The notes under the pieces are model-generated. The model saw nothing but the letters and a program-made list of their open reading frames with translations. It searched no databases and was not told the origin of the DNA. A stretch of DNA of 64,000 nucleotides from Virgisporangium aliadipatigenens (GTDB lineage Bacteria > Actinomycetota > Actinomycetes > Mycobacteriales > Micromonosporaceae): assembly GCF_016863615.1 (NCBI RefSeq), contig NZ_BOPF01000013.1, positions 124,001 to 188,000 on the forward strand, given 5' to 3'. Positions 10,108-17,894 of this stretch are shown piece by piece (position 1 is the first letter of the stretch; each line of letters opens with the position of its first letter). The position numbers and the translations under genes are program-made.

Positions 10108-10137
10108 TCGACAATCGCGGGAAATCGTCCCTAGAAT
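10108..10137 (+). promoter_or_regulatory. Predicted leaderless promoter of the rightward SMC-like operon
   Basis: -35 TCGACA (10108-10113), an 18-bp spacer, and -10 TAGAAT (10132-10137). The GTG at 10145 follows 7 bases later, placing the start codon at the transcript's first bases. The in-frame ATG at 10136 overlaps the -10 and is therefore unlikely to be used. Confidence 0.6.
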
Positions 10138-10144
10138 GGCCGCC

Positions 10145-10822
10145 GTGTCGACGCCTGACATTTCGCGGGAAACGAGTCGCGAGCAGGACGCCGTCCGCAT
10201 TCTATTGATCATTTCCGCGGCCGCGACGCCGATCCCCGGGGACGGCGCGGGCGGGTCGGACTGGGTCGCCGTCCTGGAGAGCCAGGTGCGGCTGCAGAAG
10301 CTCGACTTCTGGGTGCGCAACCCCGACTACTTCTCGATCGCGCTGATGCAGGAGTACCAGGAGACCTCGGACCAGCGGCTGTTCGACCTCGCCCAGTCCA
10401 TCTTGGACAGTGAGGAGCCGGAGGTGCGCCGCTATCCGATGCTGCGTTACCTCTTCGGCGCATGGGAGCGGCTCGACGACGCGCTGGCCGTGCTGCGCAG
10501 CGCCGGGCTGGTCGTTCGGCGGCGGCGCGGGGCGGTCGGCACCCGGGCGCAGAGCTTCTACTACCTGACCCGGCGCGGGCGGGAGGTGGCCGAGCGGATC
10601 GTGCGCGAGCATCCGGTGTTCCGCTACTTCGTGGACCGCACGCGACTCGTCGCGGACTTCACCGACGGCCGGTTGGGCACACACCTCAAGGAGCTGCAGT
10701 ACCGCCAGGAGGAGTACCGGGACACCGAGCTGCGGCAACGGATCAGGCCGGTCACTCCCCGCGCCCGGGCGCTCCTGGAGGAGCTCGGGCGCGCCGACGA
10801 CGGCGGACGGAGAAGCGCGTGA
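10145..10822 (+). CDS. Winged-helix protein, first gene of the SMC-like operon
   Basis: 225 residues, family not recognised. The middle (about 95-160) looks like a winged helix, with ERLDDALAVLRSAGLVVRRR followed by a wing-like SFYYLTRRGREVAERI. The N-terminal part contains a helix-rich YFSIALMQEYQETSD region. In ABC-three-component and condensin-like systems a winged-helix middle protein sits next to an SMC/Rad50 ATPase, and this gene fits that slot. The start GTG 10145 is set by the leaderless promoter. The end overlaps the ATPase start as GTGA, implying coupled translation and a stable ratio. Confidence 0.7.
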   Translation: MSTPDISRETSREQDAVRILLIISAAATPIPGDGAGGSDWVAVLESQVRLQKLDFWVRNPDYFSIALMQEYQETSDQRLFDLAQSILDSEEPEVRRYPMLRYLFGAWERLDDALAVLRSAGLVVRRRRGAVGTRAQSFYYLTRRGREVAERIVREHPVFRYFVDRTRLVADFTDGRLGTHLKELQYRQEEYRDTELRQRIRPVTPRARALLEELGRADDGGRRSA

Positions 10823-12738
10823 CGGCCACCGACGACCTCGTCGCCCGGGTCGCGGCGGCCACCGGGCACACGCCCGACGAGGTGCGTGCGGTGCTCGACC
10901 CGTTCGACCGGGCGGGGGCGGTGGCGCTGCCCCGGCCGGTGCGCGTGCTGCGCCTGCGGATCGCCGGTACGCGCAGCGTCGAGCCGTTGGGGGCGTTCGA
11001 CCGGGAGTTCCGGCTCGACGCGGGGCTCACGGTGCTCGTCGCCGACAACCTGCGCGGCAAGACCAGCGTGCTGGAACTCATCACGTGGTGCCTGCGCGGC
11101 ACCCCGCGCGCCGGTCTTCAGGGCGTCGTGCGCTCCTGGCTGTCCACAGTGGAGTGCGACGCGCTGGTCGCCGGCCGGCCGCTGGAGTTCCGGTTGCGGC
11201 TGCGCGGTGGCACGCTCGTCGAGGGGCGCGTCGTGTCGGCGGACACCGAGCTGGTGCACGCCACCGACGAGACCTCCTATGGGGAACGGGTCGCCGCGCT
11301 GATGATGGAGCTGCTGCACCTCGAGCCGCTGGAGTCCCAGTCGAGCCGTTCGGCCTCAGGGCGCAACACCTACGGCTGGCCGTCGTACTTCGGCGCGATG
11401 TACCTGCCCGCCGGCCGTGAGCCCGCGCTGCTCGGCGACGACGTGATGGGCGGGATGCCGGGGCGGCTGCTCCAGGTCTTCCTCGACCTGCCGGGAGCGG
11501 CGGTGCTGACCCGGCTGAAGGCGTTCCGGGACAGCGTGGTGAGCGCCGCGCGGGCGGCCGCCGCCGACGCGCAGCGGCTGCGCGACCTCATGGCCCGTAA
11601 GCGCGCGGAGGCCGATCGCCGGCTCACCGACGCCCGCGCCGCGCTGGCGGAGCTGGACGGGAAGGAGCCGGTCGCACTGTCCACAGTGGTCGATGACATC
11701 ACCCGGCTCAGCCGCGCCGTCGTCGCCGCCGAGGCGGAGAGCCGCGATGCGCTGAAGACGTTCGACCTGATCAAGAGACAGCGGCAGCACGACGAGATGA
11801 GGCTGGCCGACCTCCGCGAGCACGACGCGGCCCGGCAGCTCTTCTACGCCCTTGACCCGGCGGCGTGTCCGCGCTGTGAGGCGCCCGTGACCGACGAGCG
11901 CCGCGCCGCCGAGAAGCGGCACGCGACCTGCGCCGTCTGCGCCCGTCCCCTCGGCGCCCGCGACCACGCCGACGATCAGGAGGTCGAACGGGAGGCGCAC
12001 TACCGCCTGACGGCCAGCCGCGACGCGGAGAAGCTCGCGCGGGACAACGCCGACGACCACGTGCGGCGCGCCGCACGGCTGCGGGACGCGCTGGCCGACG
12101 CGGAGCGGCGGCTCACCGACGCCGACGGCGCCGCCCGAATGGCCGCGCGCAGCGACCTGGCTAGGGAGGTCGCCCGCTGGGAGGGATCCGTCGCGGCGCT
12201 CGATTCCACGGCGATCCCGGGCGCACCGACGCACCCGACCGAGCAGTCCGTCCTCGACGCGGCGATCGACGCGCTCGAGGCGGGCCGCAACGCCGCGAGC
12301 GAGCGGCTGTTCGACGAACTCGACCGGCGCATCGCCGATCTCGCGCGCCGCTTCGGCTTCCGCGACCTCGAGCGGGTGCAGATCGACAAGCAGGCGCGGC
12401 TGAAGGTGTTCAAGACCGGTGGGCCGGTGGAAAACTTCAGCGGCCAGAGCCCGGGCGAACGGCTCCGGCTGCGCATCGCCGTCGTGGTGGCGCTCCTGCA
12501 GGTCGGGCACGGGCACGGCAACGCGAGCCATCCCGGGTTTCTGATGATCGACAGCCCGTGCGCCGAAGAGGTGCAGGACGCCGACGCGGCCGCGTTGCTG
12601 CACGCGCTGGAGCGGCTCTGCGCGGAGACGCCGGACCTGCAGATCCTGGTCACCACGGCCGACGAAGGGCTGGTCCGGCGCACGCTCAGCGAGGCGACCG
12701 TCATCGCGCCGCCGGCACCCGGTGCGCCGCTGTGGTAG
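10819..12738 (+). CDS. Rad50/SMC-like ATPase with short coiled coil and four-cysteine insertion
   Basis: 639 residues. The N-terminal ABC half has Walker A VADNLRGKTS (74-83), with Asp-Asn-Leu-Arg replacing the usual glycine-rich loop. Two helical, coiled-coil-like arms (about 235-345 and 376-465) flank a zinc motif: Cys350-x2-Cys353 and Cys371-x2-Cys374. The C-terminal half has signature FSGQSPGERLRLR (540-552) and Walker B FLMIDSP (574-580). Rad50 hooks carry one CxxC per monomer, so two CxxC pairs suggest a zinc ribbon closed within one chain. The predicted role is ATP-driven DNA binding with its winged-helix partner. The GTG start overlaps the upstream stop by four bases. Confidence 0.8.
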   Translation: MTATDDLVARVAAATGHTPDEVRAVLDPFDRAGAVALPRPVRVLRLRIAGTRSVEPLGAFDREFRLDAGLTVLVADNLRGKTSVLELITWCLRGTPRAGLQGVVRSWLSTVECDALVAGRPLEFRLRLRGGTLVEGRVVSADTELVHATDETSYGERVAALMMELLHLEPLESQSSRSASGRNTYGWPSYFGAMYLPAGREPALLGDDVMGGMPGRLLQVFLDLPGAAVLTRLKAFRDSVVSAARAAAADAQRLRDLMARKRAEADRRLTDARAALAELDGKEPVALSTVVDDITRLSRAVVAAEAESRDALKTFDLIKRQRQHDEMRLADLREHDAARQLFYALDPAACPRCEAPVTDERRAAEKRHATCAVCARPLGARDHADDQEVEREAHYRLTASRDAEKLARDNADDHVRRAARLRDALADAERRLTDADGAARMAARSDLAREVARWEGSVAALDSTAIPGAPTHPTEQSVLDAAIDALEAGRNAASERLFDELDRRIADLARRFGFRDLERVQIDKQARLKVFKTGGPVENFSGQSPGERLRLRIAVVVALLQVGHGHGNASHPGFLMIDSPCAEEVQDADAAALLHALERLCAETPDLQILVTTADEGLVRRTLSEATVIAPPAPGAPLW

Positions 12739-13772
12739 GCACGCCCGGCCGTGCGGACACCGACGCGGGCTCCGAGAACGCCGACGCCGGCTCGGACGAA
12801 CGACTCGAGTGGCTGCTCGCCGGCCTCGCCCGGCAGGAGAGCCTGCTGGCGGTGACCGACAGCATCGACGCCCTGCTGAGCGACGCGGCCTTTGCGACGC
12901 GAAAGGGAGAGCACCTGCACGCGGCCTTCACCACCGGACACCGCTCCACTGTGGACGAACGCCCCCTGGTCGCCGCGGCGTTTCTCGAGGGTTTGCTGCG
13001 GCTGGCGATCCTCGGCGGATGGCGGCCGTTCGAGGTGCTCGCGATCCTGACCGCACGGAGGCGACCCGGGGCCGACCCGGACTATCTCGAACGCCTGCCG
13101 ACCCTGCTCGGCGCGGCGCTCGACGTGTGGGGCGCGGAGCCGACGTTCGCGGACGCGATCCGGGCCGCGCTGGCGGGACTGCCGGACGCCGGCTACGAAC
13201 TCGCGCTGGACGAGTTGCGGCAAGCGGTCGACGCGCCACCGGAAGAGGTGCCGGCCCGGCTGGAGAATGCGCGCACCGGATTCGTCGCCGTGACGGCCGC
13301 CGAGGAGGGGCGGCTCGACGCGGACCTGCACGTCGCGGGCATCGACGCGCTGGTCGCTTTTCTTGCCCGGGACCTGCCGGCGCTGCGCCGGGCCTGCCGC
13401 GCGGTGGTGACCCTGGTCGACGAGCGCACCAGACTGTCCTGGCCCGCTCCGCCACCACTCTGGCGGGAGCCCCGCCACGCCGCCGAACTCCGCTGGGAAC
13501 GCCTCGCGATCGTGCTCGACCGCGCGGCGGCCACGATGGCCGAAGAGGTGTGGCTCGACGCGATCATCGCGCTGGGCGAGATCCGGGAGGCGTACGAGTG
13601 GGACGCCGTGCCGCTGCCCGGGGCCGGCGACGCAGCCGGGCTCCGCGCGGCGATCCGCGCCACGGTGGAGGAAGCGCTGCGGAGCAACGGGGTGCTGCGG
13701 CTCCAGACGCGGCGGGCCGCCGAGGAGGACGGCTCCGGGTGGCTCATCGCGCTGTGCGAACGGCTGGCCTGA
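12732..13772 (+). CDS. Unknown helical protein, third gene of the SMC-like operon
   Basis: 346 residues without a family I recognise. The first about 25 residues are acidic and low-complexity. The rest reads as an all-helical repeat-like fold (for example LVAAAFLEGLLRLAILGGW, LDALLSD-type amphipathic helices) with no catalytic motif, signal peptide or membrane segment. The GTG at 12732 overlaps the ATPase by 7 bases, so it is translated in the same unit. It could be the effector or a structural subunit of the SMC-like complex. It ends before a terminator hairpin. Confidence 0.7.
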   Translation: MVGTPGRADTDAGSENADAGSDERLEWLLAGLARQESLLAVTDSIDALLSDAAFATRKGEHLHAAFTTGHRSTVDERPLVAAAFLEGLLRLAILGGWRPFEVLAILTARRRPGADPDYLERLPTLLGAALDVWGAEPTFADAIRAALAGLPDAGYELALDELRQAVDAPPEEVPARLENARTGFVAVTAAEEGRLDADLHVAGIDALVAFLARDLPALRRACRAVVTLVDERTRLSWPAPPPLWREPRHAAELRWERLAIVLDRAAATMAEEVWLDAIIALGEIREAYEWDAVPLPGAGDAAGLRAAIRATVEEALRSNGVLRLQTRRAAEEDGSGWLIALCERLA

Positions 13773-13773
13773 G

Positions 13774-13809
13774 ACCCACGGCCCGCCCTACCGGAGACGG
13801 GCCGCGGGT
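13774..13809. terminator. Hairpin between convergent SMC-like operon and symporter operon
   Basis: Arms ACCCACGGCCCG and CGGGCCGCGGGT pair at 11 of 12 positions around a 12-base loop. It lies directly after the stop of the rightward operon and just before the end of the leftward symporter gene, so it can act in both directions. Confidence 0.65.
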
Positions 13810-13818
13810 CCACGACGG

Positions 13819-15468
13819 CTACGCCGCCGGTGCGGGTTCCCCGTCGAGCGCCAGATCCTTCTGGACCCGCGGGTCACCCTCGTCGGCCACGTAGTCGTCG
13901 TCGCGGGTCTCGTCCTCGCCGTGCGGCACCTTCGCGGCGTTCAGGATCAGCGTCCCGACGACCGCGACGAGCACGTTGACGAGCACCGCCACGATGCCGA
14001 CGTAGATGGTCCGCTTGGTGTCGAACCCGAACTCCGACAGCGGGAACGCCGAACCGCCGAAGTGCGCGCGCTTCGTGGCGGCGTTCGGGATCTGGTAGAG
14101 CATCCACATGCCGAGGCTCATACCGGCGACCCAACCCGCGATCAGCGCACCCCGGTGGAACCACCGGGTGAGCAGCCCCAGCGCCACGGCCGGCAGCGTC
14201 TGCAGGATGATCACGCCGCCGATGAGCTGCAGGTCGATGGAGAACTGCGGGTCCAGGAAGATGATGACCAGCACCGCGCCGATCTTCACGACGAGCGAGG
14301 TCACCTTGCTGACCTGGGCCTCCTGCGCGGGCGTGGCGTCGCGCTTGAAGTACTCCTTGTAGATGTTGCGGGTGAACAGGTTCGCCGCCGCGATGGACAT
14401 GATCGCCGCCGGCACCAGGGCACCGATCCCGACGGCCGCGAACGCGATGCCCGCGAACCAGGACGGGAACTGCTGGTCGAACAGCAGCGGCACGACGGTG
14501 TTCGAGTCCACGGTGCCGGCCGTGGCGCCGGGCAGCGGCTTCACCTTGGCCGCGATCGCCATGTAGCCGAGCAGGGCGATGAGCCCGAGCAGCAGGCTGT
14601 AGGCCGGCAGCGCGACCATGTTCCGCTTGATGACGCCGCGGTTCTTGCTCGCCAGCACGCCGGTGATGCTGTGCGGGTAGAGGAACAGCGCCAGCGCCGA
14701 GCCCAGCGCCAGCGTGAAGTACTGGAGCTGGTTGTTGGTGTTGAGCGTGATGCCGTCGTTCGGCGCCGGCGACGCCGTGAACTTCGCGTCGGCCGCATCG
14801 AAGATCGCGCCCCAGCCGCCCAGCTTCGACGGGATGTAGATGATCGCCACGATGATCACCAGATAGATCAGCGTGTCCTTCACGAACGCGATCAGCGCCG
14901 GCGCCCGCAGCCCCGACTGGTACGTGTACGCCGCCAGGATCACGAACGCGATGATGATCGGCGTGTGCCGGGCCAGCGCACTCTCGCCGGTCAGGCCCAT
15001 CGTCTTGAGCACCGCCTCGATGCCGATCAGCTGCAGTGCGATGTACGGCATGGTGGCCACGATGCCGGTGACCGCGACGAGCAGCGCGAGCAGCGGCGAG
15101 CCGAACCGCCCGCGCACGAAGTCGGCCGGCGTCACGTACCCGTGCCGGTGCGACACCGACCAGAGGCGGATCAGCACCAGGAACACCATCGGGTACATGA
15201 TCACCGTGTACGGCACGGCGAAGAAGCCGGCCGCACCCGCGCCGAACAGCAGCGCCGGCACCGCCACGAACGTGTACGCGGTGTACAGGTCTCCGCCGAC
15301 CAGGAACCAGGTGATCCAGGAGCCGAAGTTCCGGCCGCCGAGGCCCCACTCGTCGAGGTGCTGCAGGTCGGTGGGGCGCCGCCAGCGGGCCGCCACGAAG
15401 CCCATGCCGGAGACCAGCACGAACAGCAGCGTGAAGATGACGATCTCGGTCATGTGGTCACGCCACAT
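13819..15468 (-). CDS. Sodium:solute symporter, MctP/MctC-like monocarboxylate uptake
   Basis: 549 residues with about 13 hydrophobic helices, SSS family. The N-terminal EWGLGGRNFGSWITWFLVGGDLYTAYTF and the TM-rich GYVTPADFVRGRFGS are characteristic of monocarboxylate (acetate, pyruvate, lactate) symporters. The cytoplasmic C-terminal tail is acidic. The gene upstream encodes a DUF3311 small membrane protein, a standard partner. The start MWRDHMTEI is chosen because AGGGAGC lies upstream; it overlaps the DUF3311 stop by 11 bases. An inner ATG at 15453 lacks a ribosome site. The substrate is inferred from family context only. Confidence 0.85.
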   Translation of the reverse strand: MWRDHMTEIVIFTLLFVLVSGMGFVAARWRRPTDLQHLDEWGLGGRNFGSWITWFLVGGDLYTAYTFVAVPALLFGAGAAGFFAVPYTVIMYPMVFLVLIRLWSVSHRHGYVTPADFVRGRFGSPLLALLVAVTGIVATMPYIALQLIGIEAVLKTMGLTGESALARHTPIIIAFVILAAYTYQSGLRAPALIAFVKDTLIYLVIIVAIIYIPSKLGGWGAIFDAADAKFTASPAPNDGITLNTNNQLQYFTLALGSALALFLYPHSITGVLASKNRGVIKRNMVALPAYSLLLGLIALLGYMAIAAKVKPLPGATAGTVDSNTVVPLLFDQQFPSWFAGIAFAAVGIGALVPAAIMSIAAANLFTRNIYKEYFKRDATPAQEAQVSKVTSLVVKIGAVLVIIFLDPQFSIDLQLIGGVIILQTLPAVALGLLTRWFHRGALIAGWVAGMSLGMWMLYQIPNAATKRAHFGGSAFPLSEFGFDTKRTIYVGIVAVLVNVLVAVVGTLILNAAKVPHGEDETRDDDYVADEGDPRVQKDLALDGEPAPAA

Positions 15469-15724
15469 CGTCGGCTCCCTTCGACGGCGCGTCGGTCGCC
15501 GAGGCGGCGGCGGTGCGTGGACGGGTCATCCGGTACACGAACGTGGTCGTGCCGACGCCGAGCGCGATGAACGCGAACTGGAGCCAGTAGAAGAACGGAA
15601 AGCCGAAGAGCCTCGGTTCCTCCGAGTTGTACAGAAAGGTCAACAGCGGCACGACGACCGGAACGATCAGCAGCCAGTTCCATGGACTGCTGTCACTCCG
15701 GCGCACGGGCGGGGGGTTGGTCAT
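15458..15724 (-). CDS. DUF3311 small membrane protein
   Basis: 88 residues with two hydrophobic segments (about 13-35 and 44-65) separated by YNSEEPRLFGFPFFYWLQ, the DUF3311 signature. It is found immediately upstream of SSS-type monocarboxylate symporters and is thought to be an accessory subunit. The start MTNPPPVRR has AGGAG just upstream. Its stop lies inside the symporter start region, so the two are translationally coupled. On the minus strand a TTGACC (15797-15792) with a weak -10 17 bp on is a possible promoter. Confidence 0.8.
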   Translation of the reverse strand: MTNPPPVRRSDSSPWNWLLIVPVVVPLLTFLYNSEEPRLFGFPFFYWLQFAFIALGVGTTTFVYRMTRPRTAAASATDAPSKGADDVA

Positions 15725-15827
15725 CACCACTCCTGGGTGCACGGCGGGTGCAGACGGTAATGACCATGAGTCCAACGTGACCGCCGCCACAGGTCAAGGA
15801 CATCGATAACCGTTCGGCGCGGCGTAC

Positions 15828-17060
15828 CTACCGGTCAGCGAGAAACCGCAGGTGAGCGGTCTCGTTCACGCCGCGGACCGAAATGCCACCATCGGGGTAC
15901 AGGTCGACGGTGGAGATCCCGGCCGGGTCCAGATGCGCCCGGTGGAGAAACGCCTCACCCGCCGCCAGCGCGTCGCGCAGGATCAGTTTGATCGGCGAGA
16001 CGTGGGAGACCACGGCGATGTTTCCCTGGGGGAACCGGGTCCTGATCCGCGAGACCGCCGCCTGCACACGCGTCGCCACCGTCTCGAAGGACTCGCCGCC
16101 CGGCGGCGCGACATCGCCCGAGGCGAGCCAGGCGTTCACCCGGTCCGGCCAGCGTTCGCGCACCTCGGCGAAGGTCAGGCCGTCCCAGTCGCCGAAGTCG
16201 CATTCGATCAGGTCGGGATCGGTCACGATCGGCGCCTTGAGGAACTCGGCCGTGCGCAGGCAGCGTTCCAGCGGGGAGGAGACGACGGCGTCGATCGCCA
16301 CGCCGGTGAGGCTGTCCGCGACGGCCCGGGCCTGGGCGAGCCCGCGCTCCGTCAGCGCAACGTCGACCCGCCCGGAGTAGCGGCGCTGCGCCGTCAGCGA
16401 CGTCTCGCCGTGCCGGATCAGGATCAGCCGCAGCGGCGCGGCCAGCCGCGGCTCCCAACCACCGGCCGGCACCGCGGCTCCCACGGTGCCACCGCTGCCG
16501 ACCGGCGGGGCGGCGGCACCCCGGGCGGGAGAGGCGCCGGCCGCGATGTCCCGGGCCAGGCGGCGTCCCGGCGAGTCGGGACCGGCGATCTCGGGCCGCG
16601 GGAGTGGAGCGGGCTCCGCATCGTCGGCGACGTCCCGCGCCGAGCGGACCGGCTTGCCCGCGGCCGCGTCCATCGCCCGGTTGGCCAGCGCGTCCGCGCG
16701 CTTGTTCTGTGCCCGCGGGATCCACGAAAACCGCACCACGTCGAACCGGCGCACCAGGTCGGCCGCCTTCGCGGCGAGCGGGCGCAGGCCCTCGTTCTTG
16801 ATCTGCCAGCGGCCGGACATCTGCTCGACCACGAGCTTCGAGTCCATCCGCGCGTCGACCTCGGTCGCCCCGAGCGCGACGGCCGCCTCGAGGCCGGCGA
16901 TCAACCCGCCGTACTCGGCGACGTTGTTCGTGGCGGTGCCGATCGACTCGGCGCGCTCGGCGAGGATCTCCCCCGTGGTCGCGTCCAGCACCACCGCGCC
17001 GTAGCCCGCCGGCCCCGGATTGCCCCGCGACCCGCCGTCCGCCTCGACAATGACCCTCAC
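15828..17060 (-). CDS. Bifunctional ribonuclease HI / histidine phosphatase-family protein
   Basis: 410 residues, two enzymes in one chain. Residues 1-135 are RNase HI: VEADGGSRGNPGPAGYG (catalytic Asp), NNVAEYGGLIAGL (Glu), MDSKLVVEQM (Asp) and NKRADALANRA (Asp). A Pro/Ala linker (about 140-205) leads to a phosphatase of the phosphoglycerate-mutase type, with LILIRHGETSLTAQRRYSGRVDVALTERG, SSPLERCLRTA and VVSHVSPIKL. This layout equals M. tuberculosis Rv2228c, which degrades RNA in RNA:DNA hybrids and has alpha-ribazole-phosphatase-like activity. The GTG start overlaps a bridging mini-ORF by GTGA. Confidence 0.93.
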   Translation of the reverse strand: MRVIVEADGGSRGNPGPAGYGAVVLDATTGEILAERAESIGTATNNVAEYGGLIAGLEAAVALGATEVDARMDSKLVVEQMSGRWQIKNEGLRPLAAKAADLVRRFDVVRFSWIPRAQNKRADALANRAMDAAAGKPVRSARDVADDAEPAPLPRPEIAGPDSPGRRLARDIAAGASPARGAAAPPVGSGGTVGAAVPAGGWEPRLAAPLRLILIRHGETSLTAQRRYSGRVDVALTERGLAQARAVADSLTGVAIDAVVSSPLERCLRTAEFLKAPIVTDPDLIECDFGDWDGLTFAEVRERWPDRVNAWLASGDVAPPGGESFETVATRVQAAVSRIRTRFPQGNIAVVSHVSPIKLILRDALAAGEAFLHRAHLDPAGISTVDLYPDGGISVRGVNETAHLRFLADR

Positions 17061-17149
17061 AGGGCTACCCGCTCAGCGCACGGCTCCGCCCCACGGCGGC
17101 TTCCCTCCGCTGCGCTCCGGTCCAGGCGCCGTGCTCTGCGCTCGCTCAT
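17057..17149 (-). CDS. 30-residue bridging mini-ORF between zinc-ribbon and RNase H genes
   Basis: The ATG overlaps the upstream stop (ATGA) and the TGA overlaps the downstream GTG (GTGA), the same double coupling as the cassettes at 8.2 and 51.5 kb. The peptide starts MSERRARRLDRSAAEGS and is arginine-rich. Its DNA is not clearly homologous to those cassettes beyond the TGAGCG start. It could be a different cassette family or a relic. No function is visible. Confidence 0.35.
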   Translation of the reverse strand: MSERRARRLDRSAAEGSRRGAEPCAERVAL

Positions 17150-17883
17150 ATACCTGACTCTGCCGTACGGACCAGGATCCGGCGGCACTCCTCGCAGCGC
17201 ACCACCTCGTCGGGTGCCGCCGCCCGCACGCGGGTCTTCTCGCCGCCGGACAGCTCCAACCGGCACCCGCCGCAGCGGCCGTGCTGCAGCAGCGCCGCGC
17301 CCATGCCGGTCGACTCGCGGATCTGCTCGTAGAGCTTCACCAGGTCGGCCGGCAGGTCCGCCACCAGCGGCGCCCGCCCGGCACGCCGGAACTCCACGTC
17401 CCGGTCGATCCCGGACAGGGTGGCCGCACGTCGCGACTCGGTCTCCTCCAGCTTGACCTGCAGGGCGGTGAGCCGGTCGGAGACCTCGGTCAAGGCGGCG
17501 TCAGCCGCCTCCCGCTTCTCCATCAGCTCCAGCTCGACGTCCTCGAGTTCGCGCTGACGGCGGGCGAGCGTGGCCAGTTCGTGCTGGGTCGCCTCCAGTT
17601 CCTTGGCGGTGCCGGTGCCGGCGTCTAGCCGCTTCTGGTCCCGGTCCGCGCGGGTGCGCACCTGCTCGACGTCGCGCTCGATCCGCTCGATGTCGCGGTC
17701 GAGGTCGTCGACGGCGACCTGGGCGGTGGCGCGTTCGTCGGCGAGGGCCTGGGCCTCCTTGGTGAGCCGCTCCAACTCGGCGTGCTCCGGCAGGGTGCGC
17801 TTCTTGTGCGCGGCCTGCGCCAGCGCCGTGTCCAACGCCTGCAGGTCGAGCAGCCGCCGCTGGGACTCGGGATCAGCCTTCAC
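17146..17883 (-). CDS. C4-type zinc-ribbon, coiled-coil protein
   Basis: 245 residues. The long N-terminal part (about 1-180) is an antiparallel coiled coil rich in Leu/Glu/Arg heptads. The C-terminus carries a zinc ribbon, HGRCGGCRLELSGGEKTRV then VVRCEECRRILVR (two CxxC pairs). It matches the family of M. tuberculosis Rv2229c and chlamydial CT398, whose function is poorly known but which may bind sigma factor or secretion parts. The GTG start at 17883 (VKADPESQ) matches the usual N-terminus. It lies between Nif3 and RNase H as in mycobacteria. Confidence 0.88.
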   Translation of the reverse strand: MKADPESQRRLLDLQALDTALAQAAHKKRTLPEHAELERLTKEAQALADERATAQVAVDDLDRDIERIERDVEQVRTRADRDQKRLDAGTGTAKELEATQHELATLARRQRELEDVELELMEKREAADAALTEVSDRLTALQVKLEETESRRAATLSGIDRDVEFRRAGRAPLVADLPADLVKLYEQIRESTGMGAALLQHGRCGGCRLELSGGEKTRVRAAAPDEVVRCEECRRILVRTAESGI

Positions 17884-17894
17884 CGGACCTCTTT

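Noticed and set aside
10136-10138. ATG 10136 as start of the first rightward gene
   Set aside because: It overlaps the -10 element TAGAAT, so it would not be in the transcript; GTG 10145 fits better.
4856-13772. Assignment of the six-gene module to Wadjet, BREX, DISARM or Dnd/Dpt
   Set aside because: No TOPRIM JetD, no methyltransferase, no PglZ phosphatase, no helicase DrmAB and no Dnd genes are present. Only single parts are shared.
17057-17149. Third copy of the 28-codon cassette
   Set aside because: Length differs (30 codons) and the DNA does not align beyond the first bases; kept as a separate observation.
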